Source: Granulicella sp. L60 (GTDB taxonomy: Bacteria > Acidobacteriota > Terriglobia > Terriglobales > Acidobacteriaceae). Taken from it: 64,000 nt of DNA. How positions within the stretch are numbered: position 1 is the stretch's first letter; each line of letters opens with the position of its first letter. The position numbers were made by a program, and so were the translations under genes. The stretch covers positions 175,437 through 239,436 of the forward strand of contig NZ_LMUR01000010.1 in the NCBI RefSeq assembly GCF_009765825.1. The letters are read 5' to 3'. The notes under the pieces were generated by a model. The model worked only from the letters and a program-made list of their open reading frames with translations, did not search any database and was not told the DNA's origin. Below, piece after piece: positions 43,663 to 53,093 of the stretch.

Positions 43663-44462
43663 ATGGCGTGTGGTGCAGGGAAGCATGAATCGCGACCGCA
43701 GCAAAGTCCGTTGTTGAGGTATCTCATCAGGGGGCATTCCAGTTTAGGTCTCGAAGCTGCGCTCATCCAGGCTGAGAAGCTGGCGATTGCGAGCCGTCTG
43801 GCGGCGACTATTGCTCATGAAATCAACAACCCACTGGAGGCTATCACCAATCTTCTCTATCTCGCCTCGACCGGCGATGATGCAGCTGCCGCAAAATCAT
43901 ATGCGATCCAGGCGCTCGCGGAGGTAGGCCGCGTGTCCCACATCACGCAGCAGACGCTCAAGTTTTACCGCCAATCTACGCTCCATCTTCTGTGCAGGTC
44001 TCTGAGATCCTGGATTCTCTTCTGGTGCTCTACAACGGAAAGCTCCTTGCCAATAACATCTCAGTCCATCGCCAATATAGAGAAGGGCCGCCGATCCTGT
44101 GCCTGGCAGGAGACCCTCGTCAGATCTTTGCGAACATTATCTAGAACGCGATCGACGCGATGAAGTCGGGAGGTTCGCTAACCATGAGGGTAAGCGCATC
44201 GTTAGACTGGCGTAATCAAGAACGGCAGGGCGTACGTACCACAATTGCCGATTCCGGCACGGGAATGGATTCTGAAACGCTCCGCAAGATTTATGAGCCG
44301 TTCTTTACGACCAAGAACGAGACCGGCACTGGGCTTAGGATGTTGGTCTCTGCTCAACTTGTCGAACGACTGCAAGGTGATCTGCGGATATCAAGCACGA
44401 CACGCCTTGGCAGGAGTGGCACAGCTTTCTCCCTGTTCTTACCCCTTGAACTATCGAAGTAG
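43663..44462 (+). pseudogene. histidine kinase, frameshifted and with an internal stop
   Basis: The first frame encodes a dimerisation helix with phospho-His (AATIAHEINNPLEAITNLLY) and ends in likeness at FYRQST (43980). One lost base there moves the sequence to the next frame: VSEILDSLLVLYNGKL, ILCLAGDPRQIFANII, then TAG at 44142-44144 where Gln is expected, then NAIDAMKSGG and the ATP-binding boxes IADSGTGMD and FFTTKNETGTGL to the end at 44462. N-terminal sensor parts are not seen. The gene is non-functional unless both lesions are bypassed. Confidence 0.85.
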
Positions 44463-44480
44463 AGAATCGTCAACCGGTAA

Positions 44481-44954
44481 ATGCCAGAGCTCTTGCAGAA
44501 TGAACAATCGACGCCGATGAGCGAGCTTCTTCTGCTGATGCAGCTTTGCAAAGTAGTATTGCTCATAGGCAAAGCTCCTGACCTAAACGACGTCACTGCA
44601 TTTGTCGCCGCAGCCAAGGTTGGAACTCTCAGTGGGGCGGCAAGAGATATGGGTCTCCCGACCTCGACGGTGAGCAGGGCTCTCACACGTCTTGAAGAAC
44701 ACGTTGGCGTACTCCTGATTCGACGGAATCAGCGAGGGCTGGTGCTTACGGATGCGAACAAGGAATACCTGACTTCATGCAGGCGTGCTTTGCGGCCTTG
44801 CCCGGAGGGTGTGCCGTCGCGACCACTCCCTCGGCGACTGGACAGAATCTGCGGAAGGGGACCCAGACTTGCTATGGGGACAGGAGTCCGCACCTCTGGC
44901 GCGAAGCGGATTCTGGGAAGGAGAGCGTGTGTCCGAAGGGCGGGGGTGTTTTGA
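44481..44954 (+). pseudogene. LysR-type regulator remnant (HTH only)
   Basis: Codons from about 44578 to 44793 encode the DNA-binding helix set of a LysR regulator: LNDVTAFVAAAKVGTLSGAA, LPTSTVSRALTRLEEHVGV and LLIRRNQRGLVLTDANKEYL. The remaining frame is Arg/Pro-rich without likeness and stops at 44954; the effector domain is missing. Intact members are about 300 residues. Confidence 0.75.
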
Positions 44955-45113
44955 GCGCGGCACGCTGAACGCAGATAGAAAGGCAAACCGGAAGGGAGCT
45001 GCCCTGTTCAACGGCTTTCCCTCATGGCGCAAGTAGCAAAGCCAGCTCAGAAAACTAGAAGTGTCACTCACAAAGCTGGAGGAAGAATGCAAAGGTGAAT
45101 CGAAGCAGCGATG

Positions 45114-45635
45114 CTATCGCTCGGCCCATCTCCTCGCCTTGGCCATGGTTCTCTGGATGTAGGCAGCTCGCCTGGAAGGGCTGGGATCGCGAGAGAGGTA
45201 ATCGTCTTCAAGGGTACGTTCGATCCGGTCTTCGGTCATGCCATTGTCATAAGCGGCGACGCAGAAGGCTATGTCTGCGGAGGCGGGCCGGTCCTGGTAT
45301 TTGCTGGAGGTCCTGAAGCGTTCGAGAGATAGATTCGATAACCTCGGTCCCCATTGGGGAGAAAGAGAGGCATGAAGGCGTTGTGCTTCTCGCTCTTGTT
45401 CTCGCTCTTCATAGAGCCTCGTGATTTCCTGCGTGAAGGCCTCGGCTATGGGATACTGCTCGCCGCTGTGACTCTTGAGCCGAACGAATGGAAAGAGACC
45501 ATCGGGTTTACGGTATTTGGGTTCGCAGTTGGTGAAACCCGGGAGCCGCCCGAACCGCCTCCAGTCTGCCGCGCTTGGATCGGCATCGTAGCGACCGGCA
45601 AGCGTCTGTGTGGCGCCTTGAAAATTGCAGTTCCA
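45114..45635 (-). pseudogene. RepB-like plasmid DNA primase, C-terminal remnant
   Basis: A 173-codon open frame between a TGA at 45636-45638 and the stop TAG at 45114-45116, with no start codon until very late, so it is easily missed. The protein reads DADPSAADWRRFGRLPGFTN, KPDGLFPFVRL, AFTQEITRLYEERE, FRTSSKYQDRPASADIAFCV and DDYLSRDPSPSRRAAYIQ. This is the C-terminal part of the RepB-like primase domain proteins found on plasmids and integrative elements. The N-terminal part has been cut at about 45635, directly next to the AraC gene end. Confidence 0.7.
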
Positions 45636-45645
45636 TCAGAGGGTG

Positions 45646-46560
45646 CTAACGGAAACGCAGCCATACAGCAGGAGTTACGCCCGTGACTCGACGGAAGGAC
45701 TTAGTAAAATGGCTTTGATCGGCGAACCCGGTCAAGGTGGAAACCACCGAGATCGGTCTTCGCTGTTGACTCATGAGTTCCTGCGCACGCTTGATGCGTG
45801 ACTCAAGTATCCATCGGTGAGGAGGGGAACCGGTCGATATCTTGAATGACCTCGCAAATTGCGACGATGATAAGCCAACTAATGAGGCTAGGTCGCTCAA
45901 TCGGATATCTTGAAACTGGTATTCCTGCATGTATTCAATGGTCCGGCGAAGCTGCCAACGCGTGAGTCCCGTTAGGATCGACTTCGATGTTCCTGATGAT
46001 CTAAACACAGCCGCCAGGAGTGCAGTAGTGAGACTCTCACCATAGATTTGGTTGCCCTCAGGTAGGTCGTCACATTCTTCAGCAAGCAGCTGCGCGCATT
46101 TTGTTATTCGTTGGTTGTAGACAAGGATTACAGGTTCTCTCTTTTTCTTGAGATCCAGGTCCTCACCCAGCAAGGACTCGAGATGCATAAGATCAAATCG
46201 TATCCGAACGTCTCGGACCATTTCAATGCCGTCGGAATAACCCCATAGATCTTCGTTGGGAGGAACATACACGACATGCCCGGCGTCGTAACGATCTCTT
46301 GGAGTCGGGCGGTTTAGTTTTGATCGTGGCTCACAATATCCTCCCGCCTGCTCCAGCACAATCGCTACGGTAGCTTCGGCGTGTGCCAGGTTTTGCCATG
46401 CCGGCGCTGGATGCAGACGTTGCGTTATATGACGAACCGTAACACCATTCCAGACCGTCCCTTGTGATTCGACTCCGATCACGCCGTGGGGCGAACGTAT
46501 CACCAACGGCGATAGCTCGCCTGCTTTTTCGTTCGAAAGTGCCGTATGTTGCAGATTCAT
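45646..46560 (-). CDS. AraC-family transcription regulator
   Basis: 304 residues from ATG 46560. The C-terminal domain has two HTH units (IRLSDLASLVGLSSSQFARSF and VVSTLTGFADQSHFTKSFRRV), with GSPPHRWILESRIKRAQEL between. The N-terminal part is a sensor domain of unknown ligand. It lies downstream of the MHS transporter on the same strand with a gap of about 300 bp, so it may control the adjacent catabolic operon. Its stop is only 11 bp from the primase remnant. Confidence 0.88.
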   Translation of the reverse strand: MNLQHTALSNEKAGELSPLVIRSPHGVIGVESQGTVWNGVTVRHITQRLHPAPAWQNLAHAEATVAIVLEQAGGYCEPRSKLNRPTPRDRYDAGHVVYVPPNEDLWGYSDGIEMVRDVRIRFDLMHLESLLGEDLDLKKKREPVILVYNQRITKCAQLLAEECDDLPEGNQIYGESLTTALLAAVFRSSGTSKSILTGLTRWQLRRTIEYMQEYQFQDIRLSDLASLVGLSSSQFARSFKISTGSPPHRWILESRIKRAQELMSQQRRPISVVSTLTGFADQSHFTKSFRRVTGVTPAVWLRFR

Positions 46561-46854
46561 AATTCGCAACACCCTTTTAGGAGGTGAAAACTGGCCTTTT
46601 AACGATCTCGCCAATCGTGATACTAATCACGCACTTGGCTGGTGCCAGCACGAAGTTCTTCTGAAACGAGTCGGGCTTATGTGGGACAAGGAAATTGCAA
46701 TTTCTCAATGAGATTCCGACAGAGCCGGTGGGTGATGGTACGGTGGGCGAATTCCGATACTAGTTAAGATGCGGTGGCAAATTTATTGGTGTGCGATTGG
46801 CTAAATATATTTCCGGTCAACAATCACTCGACTCCAATCATCCGTCGATCCGAC

Positions 46855-48177
46855 TCATGCCTCAAGAGTACGATCAGGGTTTATCGGCGCTGAACTGTGA
46901 TTACCCTGAAGCTCAGAGCCCCTTTTTCTTAATCGCTCCAGGCTGACGATCAGCCCCAGAACACTCGCAACGGCAACATAGTGCGGAGCAGCCAGAGAGG
47001 TGAAGGTAGATAATGACGCGACTATCAGCGGTGCAACTCCGCCAAAGACCGCATAAGCAACGTTGTAACCAAGAGCAAAGCCGGTGAATCGAACGGGGGT
47101 TGGGAAGAGCTGAAGAATGACGATAGGCGTCAGCACAGTGCATCCAGCACCTAAGCCCGCGACAAAATACCAAACAGCGAGATGTTGCGTTCCATTACGC
47201 GCAGCAAAATATAGCGCGTAATTCGACAAAACGAAAAAGGGCACCGAAATAGCCGCGACCAGCCGCAGTCCGAAACGGTCGCTAGCCCAGCCAATGAAGA
47301 CCGTGGCGAGGCACAGGGCAGCTGTGCCAAAGAGGCCGGCAATCTGTGCTGCTTTTGTCGGAACATGAAAAAGCTGATGGAGCAAAGAGGGAGTCATCAA
47401 GATTGTGACAACGATTCCCGCTGTAAGGCTCAATGTGGAGACAATCGACTTGGCCACTGCCCCGCGATGCGAAGTCAAGACCATCCTTAGCGGTTGAGTC
47501 TTTGCAGTTTCAATCTGTGCCCGCATCGCTAGAAAGACCGGAGTCTCTGGTAACCACCTCCTAAGCAATGCGGCTATAAATCCAAACACCCCACCAACAG
47601 CGAAAGGAGCCCTCCAAATGCCTTGCGACAGCTGCTCTGGCGTAAAAAATACACTCAAGCTAGTCGCGATCACAGAACCAAGCAATATCCCCAAGCTCAA
47701 ACCGCCCGTTAGTACGCCTACAGCAAGGCCATACATGCCTTTCCTCGCGTGTTCTGAAACAAACACCCATGCCGCAGGAGCCTCACCCCCGATCGCCGCT
47801 CCCTGGAGCAAACGCAACAGTAGCAAAAGGAGCGGAGACACAAGACCCGCCTCGGCATAGGTTGGCAATAATGCAATGAGGAATGTGGGCGCCGCCATCA
47901 TCAGGATGCTCAGCGTGAAGATCTTCTTACGCCCCTTGGTGTCACCGAAATGAGCCATCACGATACCGCCGAGTGGCCGCGCAAAGTAACCGGCTGCCAA
48001 TAGAGCGTACGTTTGCAACTGGCGAGACCATGTAGGAATTCCTGGGGGAAAGAAGAGATTAGCTATGACTCCTGTGAAGAAAACGAAGATGACAAAGTCA
48101 TAAAATTCGAGCGCGCCTCCTAATGACGCAAGCGTAAGCGTTCTCCAGAGTCTTAGAGTGCTCAATTCATTGTTCAA
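46855..48177 (-). CDS. MFS transporter, metabolite:H+ symporter (MHS) type
   Basis: 440 residues with about twelve membrane segments. LASLGGALEFYDFVIFVFF in helix 1, YFARPLGGIVMAHFGDTKGRKK in the helix 2-3 loop and LRLLQGAAIGGEAPAAWVFV are MHS-family signatures (citrate, ketoglutarate, proline/betaine and other acid carriers). It is 28 bp downstream of a fluoroacetate-dehalogenase-like gene, so import of a small (possibly halogenated or hydroxy-) carboxylate fits. Confidence 0.88.
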   Translation of the reverse strand: MNNELSTLRLWRTLTLASLGGALEFYDFVIFVFFTGVIANLFFPPGIPTWSRQLQTYALLAAGYFARPLGGIVMAHFGDTKGRKKIFTLSILMMAAPTFLIALLPTYAEAGLVSPLLLLLLRLLQGAAIGGEAPAAWVFVSEHARKGMYGLAVGVLTGGLSLGILLGSVIATSLSVFFTPEQLSQGIWRAPFAVGGVFGFIAALLRRWLPETPVFLAMRAQIETAKTQPLRMVLTSHRGAVAKSIVSTLSLTAGIVVTILMTPSLLHQLFHVPTKAAQIAGLFGTAALCLATVFIGWASDRFGLRLVAAISVPFFVLSNYALYFAARNGTQHLAVWYFVAGLGAGCTVLTPIVILQLFPTPVRFTGFALGYNVAYAVFGGVAPLIVASLSTFTSLAAPHYVAVASVLGLIVSLERLRKRGSELQGNHSSAPINPDRTLEA

Positions 48178-48205
48178 AGGGCACGTCTTTTCTTGGTGCT
48201 TCTGG

Positions 48206-49192
48206 TCACGCGGAAAGGAATTTTATGAGGAGCTCCGTTGTCTCAGCTGGGTTCTCTTCCGGGAAGAAATGTCCACCTTTGATAGATTGTCCCTGGACGT
48301 TGTCCGCCCACTTTCTCCAGATGCCAAGTGGGCCGCCTTGTTGCTCATAAAACGAATCGAGTGGGCCACCGATGGCCCAGAGATGAAGCATCGGGCTCTT
48401 GATCCTCCGTGAATCCTGCAAGTCTTTTTTATCGTGCTCAATATCAAGTGTGGCAGCCGCTCTGTACTCCTCGCAGATCGCATGCACGCGAGCCGGATCT
48501 CGGTAGGTTTCCGTGTATTCTGCTCGAACTTCTGGGCCGAAAGAGCCTTGGCCAAACGGATTGCCGAAGACCGCTCCCGGTGCACCTAAAAGGTAGGATT
48601 CGGGAAGAGGGGCCTTTTGCGACAACAGAACCCAAGGCCAATAAGTCATGGCAAACTTCGCGTCCGCGTGGCCCCACCCATCGGAAATCGGTATGACATC
48701 GAATACCGCGAGTCGATCAACTTTTTCAGGGTGGTCGAGCGCGAGACGGTAGGAAACTCGGCCACCACGATCATGTCCGATGACGGAAAACCGTGAGAAC
48801 CCAAGGTGTGCCATAACGTCGACCAATTCATTTGCCATAGCACGCTTCGTATAGGGGTAGTGGTCCTCCGTGGAAGCGGGGACTCCGCTGCGGCCGTATC
48901 CACGAGGATCGACGCAGATGACGGTATAGTTCCTGGCAAGCAAGGGAGCCACATATCGCCACATAAGACTTGTTCTTGGAAAGCCATGCACCAGCAAAAG
49001 TGGAGGCCCCTGCCCATAACGCCTGATGAAGATGGTATTGTCTTTTGTCTTGATCTCAGTCGTCTCGAAATGATCGAGAGCTTCCGGTACGGCGCTCGTC
49101 TTCTGCCCCAAGGCGAACAAAGATTCTGGCGTCGATGAAAAGGCGCTAACAGTAGCAGCGGTGATGACTCCAATTACAGTTCGACGTTCCAT
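48206..49192 (-). CDS. exported alpha/beta hydrolase, fluoroacetate-dehalogenase-like
   Basis: 328 residues. N-terminus MERRTVIGVITAATVSAFSS has twin Arg and a hydrophobic stretch. The core resembles fluoroacetate dehalogenases: LLVHGFPRTSLMWRYVAPLL, GRSGVPASTEDHYPYTKRAM, IGHDRGGRVSYRLALDHP (Asp nucleophile plus two Arg that hold the carboxylate) and GGHFFPEENP (His). The halide-pocket segment is YWPWVLLSQ where the known enzymes have His before the Trp, so defluorination is uncertain; other haloacetate or ester substrates are possible. Confidence 0.78.
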   Translation of the reverse strand: MERRTVIGVITAATVSAFSSTPESLFALGQKTSAVPEALDHFETTEIKTKDNTIFIRRYGQGPPLLLVHGFPRTSLMWRYVAPLLARNYTVICVDPRGYGRSGVPASTEDHYPYTKRAMANELVDVMAHLGFSRFSVIGHDRGGRVSYRLALDHPEKVDRLAVFDVIPISDGWGHADAKFAMTYWPWVLLSQKAPLPESYLLGAPGAVFGNPFGQGSFGPEVRAEYTETYRDPARVHAICEEYRAAATLDIEHDKKDLQDSRRIKSPMLHLWAIGGPLDSFYEQQGGPLGIWRKWADNVQGQSIKGGHFFPEENPAETTELLIKFLSA

Positions 49193-49361
49193 TGCATCCT
49201 CCTATGGTTCTTTGTGAGATTAGGTGTGCACCGTTATTAGCAATAGAACCGGTGTTTTCAGCGATGACGAAGTATTCTTCACGTCTTGCGGCATCACAAC
49301 GACTTTTACGAATTGCTTGGATCGACCGGCTCTTGCGGGGATCGCATTGATTCCCCGGAGA

Positions 49362-50228
49362 TTAGACCTTGATTTCCGCGCCGAAAAACTCGCGAATCGC
49401 ATCTGCAATTTCTTTGCTGTGCGTCTCCAGAGCGAAATGACCAGTATCCAGAAATCGAACTTCAACGTCAGATAGATCTCGACGAAACGCCTCGGCCCCA
49501 GCCGGAAGGTAATGAGGATCGTTCTCACCCCATACTGCCAACAGCGGTGGGTTGTAAGTTCGAAAGTATTCATGAAATGCCGGATACAGCGCGACATTCG
49601 ATCCATAATCTTCGAAGAGATCCAACTGTGGCTCATGCGCCCCAGGGCGAGTCAAGTAGTAGCTGTCGAGACACGAGCCATCGGGAGAGACGAACGTTTC
49701 ATCGGGAACGCCTTGGAGATATTGGCTTCTGATTGCTTCGGCCGAGAATGCGCTTCGCAGTGACTCCCGGTACTCATCGGTCGGCGATGCCCAATAGGAC
49801 CGAAGAGACGACCAGCTATCGTTCAGCCCCTCCTCATAGGCATTGCCATTTTGAGAGATGATGAATTGGATGCTTTCCGGGTGCTTCAATGCCAGGCGAA
49901 AGCCAACAGGAGCCCCATAGTCAAACACGTACATCGAATACGAGCGCATGTGAATGGCATCGAGGAACCCGTCAATGATTCTGGCAAGGTTCTCGAACGA
50001 ATACTTGAATGTCGTCGGAGAAGGCATGTCAGACTGGCCAAAGCCCGGCATATCCGGCGCAATCAAGTAGAATCTTTCCGAAAGAAGCGGTATGAGATCG
50101 CGAAACATATGACCTGCACTTGGAAATCCGTGAAGCAGCAACAGTGAAGGTGCTTTACTATCGCCTGCTTCGCGATATGCAATCCTGATCCCGTCGACCA
50201 AGATCGACCGATAGTTGACCGCGTACAT
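49362..50228 (-). CDS. alpha/beta hydrolase, epoxide-hydrolase/dehalogenase fold
   Basis: 288 residues, no signal. LLLHGFPSAGHMFRDLIPLL (oxyanion hole), APDMPGFGQSDMPSP, VFDYGAPVGFRLALKHP (Asp nucleophile; next residue is Tyr, not the Trp of haloalkane dehalogenases), VWGENDPHY (acid) and LDTGHFALE (His). It is a paralogue of the protein at 53094-53942. The substrate is unknown. Gene lies between the HAD and fluoroacetate-dehalogenase-like genes on the same strand. Confidence 0.82.
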   Translation of the reverse strand: MYAVNYRSILVDGIRIAYREAGDSKAPSLLLLHGFPSAGHMFRDLIPLLSERFYLIAPDMPGFGQSDMPSPTTFKYSFENLARIIDGFLDAIHMRSYSMYVFDYGAPVGFRLALKHPESIQFIISQNGNAYEEGLNDSWSSLRSYWASPTDEYRESLRSAFSAEAIRSQYLQGVPDETFVSPDGSCLDSYYLTRPGAHEPQLDLFEDYGSNVALYPAFHEYFRTYNPPLLAVWGENDPHYLPAGAEAFRRDLSDVEVRFLDTGHFALETHSKEIADAIREFFGAEIKV

Positions 50229-50384
50229 TAACCTTCCTCCAGTGCTCTACTTGAAAGGTTCAGCACATCCAGCGCGCCGCGTATGAACTGGCAAGTTTCC
50301 GACGGCACCATAAGTAAGGACCGAAGGCCGTGCTGGCATAATCAATACGCCACAAGTAAATAAGCAATGCTCAGCCCGGAAATC

Positions 50385-51206
50385 TCAACGCCAGAGCGCA
50401 ATCAACTGCCTCGCTACGCCTGGAAGATCGGAAGCAACGGCTTGCGGCTGCGGCAGTCCATGAACCGGCAACACAGCGTTGCCTGGCCGTGCCACCAAAC
50501 CAGCCGAGAGGCCAACACTCTGAGCGCCCATGGTGTCCCATGTGTGAGCCGCAACTAAGCAGATGGCGGAAGGAGGAACGTCTAACAACTCCGCCACCAT
50601 GTGATACGCCTGAGGAGCTGGTTTGAATCTGCGGACGGCATCGATACTGAATTGCCGCTCAATGAAATGAGAGAGACCTGCATGTTCGAGAGGGCTTCCC
50701 TTGGGATCGGGGGGCGAGTTTGTTAAAGTGATCAAGCGGAACCCTGCCTCCTTCAGCATTCGAAGCCCCTCAGCAGAATCTTTATGCGCTGTCATAGACA
50801 ACATTCTGGTTCGCAGTTCCTCGACATCGCCAGCTCGCACAGGCACCTTGTAAATAGTGCCCAGCATCTCCAACACTCCCTGAGCTAAGGTAAAAAACGT
50901 CACGTAGAAGCCAGAGAGTGTGACGGCATCGGAATATAAGACGAGTTGGTTGAACCATTCCCTAACAACCCGACGATCGCCAAAGACACGTTCAAAGAGC
51001 GGGCCGATTGACTCGATGTCGATCAAAGTCTCATTGACATCGAAAACAATGATGGATGGTTTGGCGACTCTATTGTCAGGCTGGCCCACGACTGGCTGTG
51101 CCAAAAGCGTCGCGCCGTTGAACCCGATCGCCACTGTTCCGAGGGCCGCGCTTAAACCAGTCAATAGTTTGCGGCGTCCAAACGAGAAGCTGTTGTCAGT
51201 TGTCAT
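50385..51206 (-). CDS. Tat-exported type II haloacid dehalogenase-like protein
   Basis: 273 residues from ATG 51206, with GAGGT upstream. The Tat signal (FGRRKLLTGLSAALG, residues 9-23) is unusual because 2-haloacid dehalogenases are cytoplasmic. HAD motifs: FDVNETLID (nucleophile D56), ITLTNSPPD, RRFKPAPQAYHM (Lys) and VAAHTWDTMGAQ. The last motif has Ala and His where L-2-haloacid dehalogenases use Ser and Asn, so a related activity is possible. First gene of a leftward operon with two hydrolases and an MHS carrier. Confidence 0.82.
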   Translation of the reverse strand: MTTDNSFSFGRRKLLTGLSAALGTVAIGFNGATLLAQPVVGQPDNRVAKPSIIVFDVNETLIDIESIGPLFERVFGDRRVVREWFNQLVLYSDAVTLSGFYVTFFTLAQGVLEMLGTIYKVPVRAGDVEELRTRMLSMTAHKDSAEGLRMLKEAGFRLITLTNSPPDPKGSPLEHAGLSHFIERQFSIDAVRRFKPAPQAYHMVAELLDVPPSAICLVAAHTWDTMGAQSVGLSAGLVARPGNAVLPVHGLPQPQAVASDLPGVARQLIALWR

Positions 51207-51426
51207 GGTGTACCTCAAAGTGTCAGTGCTTGTGTAACCAGACTGAGCACATGAACAGAACTACTCCGCGCCTAAACAAAAGTCTAGCGAGTTACGGCCC
51301 TTCAACCCATATAGCCAGCGAATGAGACCAAGCATGCCGTTTTCGTACCACTGCAGCTGTCCGCTCGAATGTAGAAATATTCATGTGGATGCTTTGCCTA
51401 GTGGCGTCTTATAAAGGAGTAAAGCG

Positions 51427-52197
51427 ATGGAGAAAACCGTTGCGATAGTAACCGGCGCAAGTCAAGGGATCGGTAGATCGACTGCTGTACGGCTAGCCAA
51501 AGATTTTTCCGTTGTTGTTTTAGCGGCACGCAATGGGGAGCTTCTCAATGAGGTCGCTGCCGAGGTAAGGGCTGTCGCGGCGGAGCCGTGGCCATGCAGT
51601 TTGGACCTGAGTGAAACTGGATCACCCAAACAATTGATCGACGGTACATTGGAGCGGTTCGGCAAGATCAATGCGATTTTGAATATTGCCGGAGCGGTTC
51701 CGCAAATCGACTTGTTTCAAATGTCCGATGACCAATGGATGAAAGGCACCGAATTGAAACTGCATGGGGCTCGCCGTCTTACACTTCATGCCTGGGAAGC
51801 GCTCAAAGCTTCAAAAGGTTCCGTCGTTTTCATTTCGGGGAGTGCAGCATTAGCCCCAAAGCCTGCGTCCGCTGCTGTCGCAACGATCAATGCGGCAATT
51901 ATTGCGCTCGCGAAAGCATTTTCAGAGCAAGGAATCAAAGACGGTGTTCAGGTCAACAGTGTTGTTCCTGGAGCGGTCATGACTGGCCGACGTCGATCTT
52001 TCCTTGAGCATTGGGCTCTTAAGCAGAATCTATCTCTCGAGGAAGCGATGAAGCGCTTCCCAGAAGAGGCTGGAATCGAACGTTACGGTCAGCGAGAAGA
52101 AGTCGCTGGCTTGATGGCTTATCTGTTGTCTCCAGAGGCCCATTGGTTGACTGGAGCTTCGGTTCGGATGGACGGCGGCGAAATCAAGGGAGTCTAG
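51427..52197 (+). CDS. SDR-fold protein lacking the catalytic Tyr and Lys
   Basis: 256 residues. The NAD fold is normal (VTGASQGIGRSTAV, NIAGAVPQ, WLTGASVRMDGGEI), and Ser of SGSAAL is present. At the Y-x-x-x-K position the sequence reads VATIN, so both residues are missing. It is divergent from the HAD gene (220-bp gap). It may bind a dinucleotide without classic catalysis or use another mechanism. Confidence 0.8.
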   Translation: MEKTVAIVTGASQGIGRSTAVRLAKDFSVVVLAARNGELLNEVAAEVRAVAAEPWPCSLDLSETGSPKQLIDGTLERFGKINAILNIAGAVPQIDLFQMSDDQWMKGTELKLHGARRLTLHAWEALKASKGSVVFISGSAALAPKPASAAVATINAAIIALAKAFSEQGIKDGVQVNSVVPGAVMTGRRRSFLEHWALKQNLSLEEAMKRFPEEAGIERYGQREEVAGLMAYLLSPEAHWLTGASVRMDGGEIKGV

Positions 52198-52318
52198 ACA
52201 GATTCAAATTTGCGAGTGCCTCGCACAAGAGATATCTCAGTTCGCTCATAGCTTTTCGGGGGCGGTGATGATCCGGTCTTTTCTAATCGATGAATCCGAC
52301 ATAGCCTCAAGCGAGTGC

Positions 52319-52948
52319 TCAACCCTGTCCCTTACGCACCCGACTTTGATAGGCGGCGACTTTGACTCTGTTTCCGCAGATGTTCATACTGCACCAGCGG
52401 CGCGAGCCTTTCTTACTTGTGTCGTGGAAGTGCAGGACACACGATTCGCACTTGCGGACGCGGGCGGCGTCTACGTTCGAAAACAAATCTGCCGCAGCAG
52501 CGGCGATGATTCCCCAGAGATTGTCCGCTCGTTGCAAATCAAAGACCTCTTCCTGTGTAAGGTGGGAGCCCTTCTTGCGAAGTGCAACAGTTCTTGGGTA
52601 TTTCGTCAGAAGTTCATTCAATTCTGCGATGAATGCGTCAGACGGGAGCGATACCGCTTCGAATCGAGTAACCGCTGCTCGAAGGCGTTCTCGAAACGCG
52701 GTGAGATCTCGCACCAACCCATCGCCTTTATCGGAATCACTCCAGCGATGCACAATCGCTTTCTCTCTGCTACCGGTCACGATCCCTGATGCAAACAACC
52801 ATCTCCCAAGCGCATCACCGTTGGTGAGCAACTCTTGAGGACCGTCATCCAATATGGGCTTGGTATTCAGAAAATCTAACGCAATGTGATTGGCAACGAA
52901 TAAGAAGCCCTCGATCCAATCTGACTGTCCCTCCGACGCCCTCACCAT
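52319..52948 (-). CDS. ABATE/CGNR zinc-finger transcription regulator
   Basis: 209 residues. The N-terminal ABATE domain (NHIALDFLNTKPILDDG) is followed by the C-terminal CGNR finger with four Cys: RKCESCVLHFHDTSKKGSRR, WCSMNICGNRVKVAAYQSR. Such proteins are predicted regulators. It is divergent from the alpha/beta hydrolase at 53094 (145 bp) and is the likely regulator of the three-gene rightward operon. Confidence 0.9.
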   Translation of the reverse strand: MVRASEGQSDWIEGFLFVANHIALDFLNTKPILDDGPQELLTNGDALGRWLFASGIVTGSREKAIVHRWSDSDKGDGLVRDLTAFRERLRAAVTRFEAVSLPSDAFIAELNELLTKYPRTVALRKKGSHLTQEEVFDLQRADNLWGIIAAAAADLFSNVDAARVRKCESCVLHFHDTSKKGSRRWCSMNICGNRVKVAAYQSRVRKGQG

Positions 52949-53093
52949 GATGACCTCCGCTATAAACTGCTACAAGGAAAGAATAACACCTTTATTGAAT
53001 CTTTTAACGGTGTTTCACAATCTCAATTCACGTAGCCGGTTGTGGTGGCAAGCGCATCCACAGCCCATAACAAATTCGATTCGAGGTTCCGAA

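Noticed and set aside
45354..45686. 110-codon plus-strand frame
   Set aside because: It is antisense to the recognisable RepB-like primase remnant and has no likeness of its own.
49362..50228. Haloalkane dehalogenase
   Set aside because: The residue after the Asp nucleophile is Tyr; the halide-binding Trp of that family is missing.
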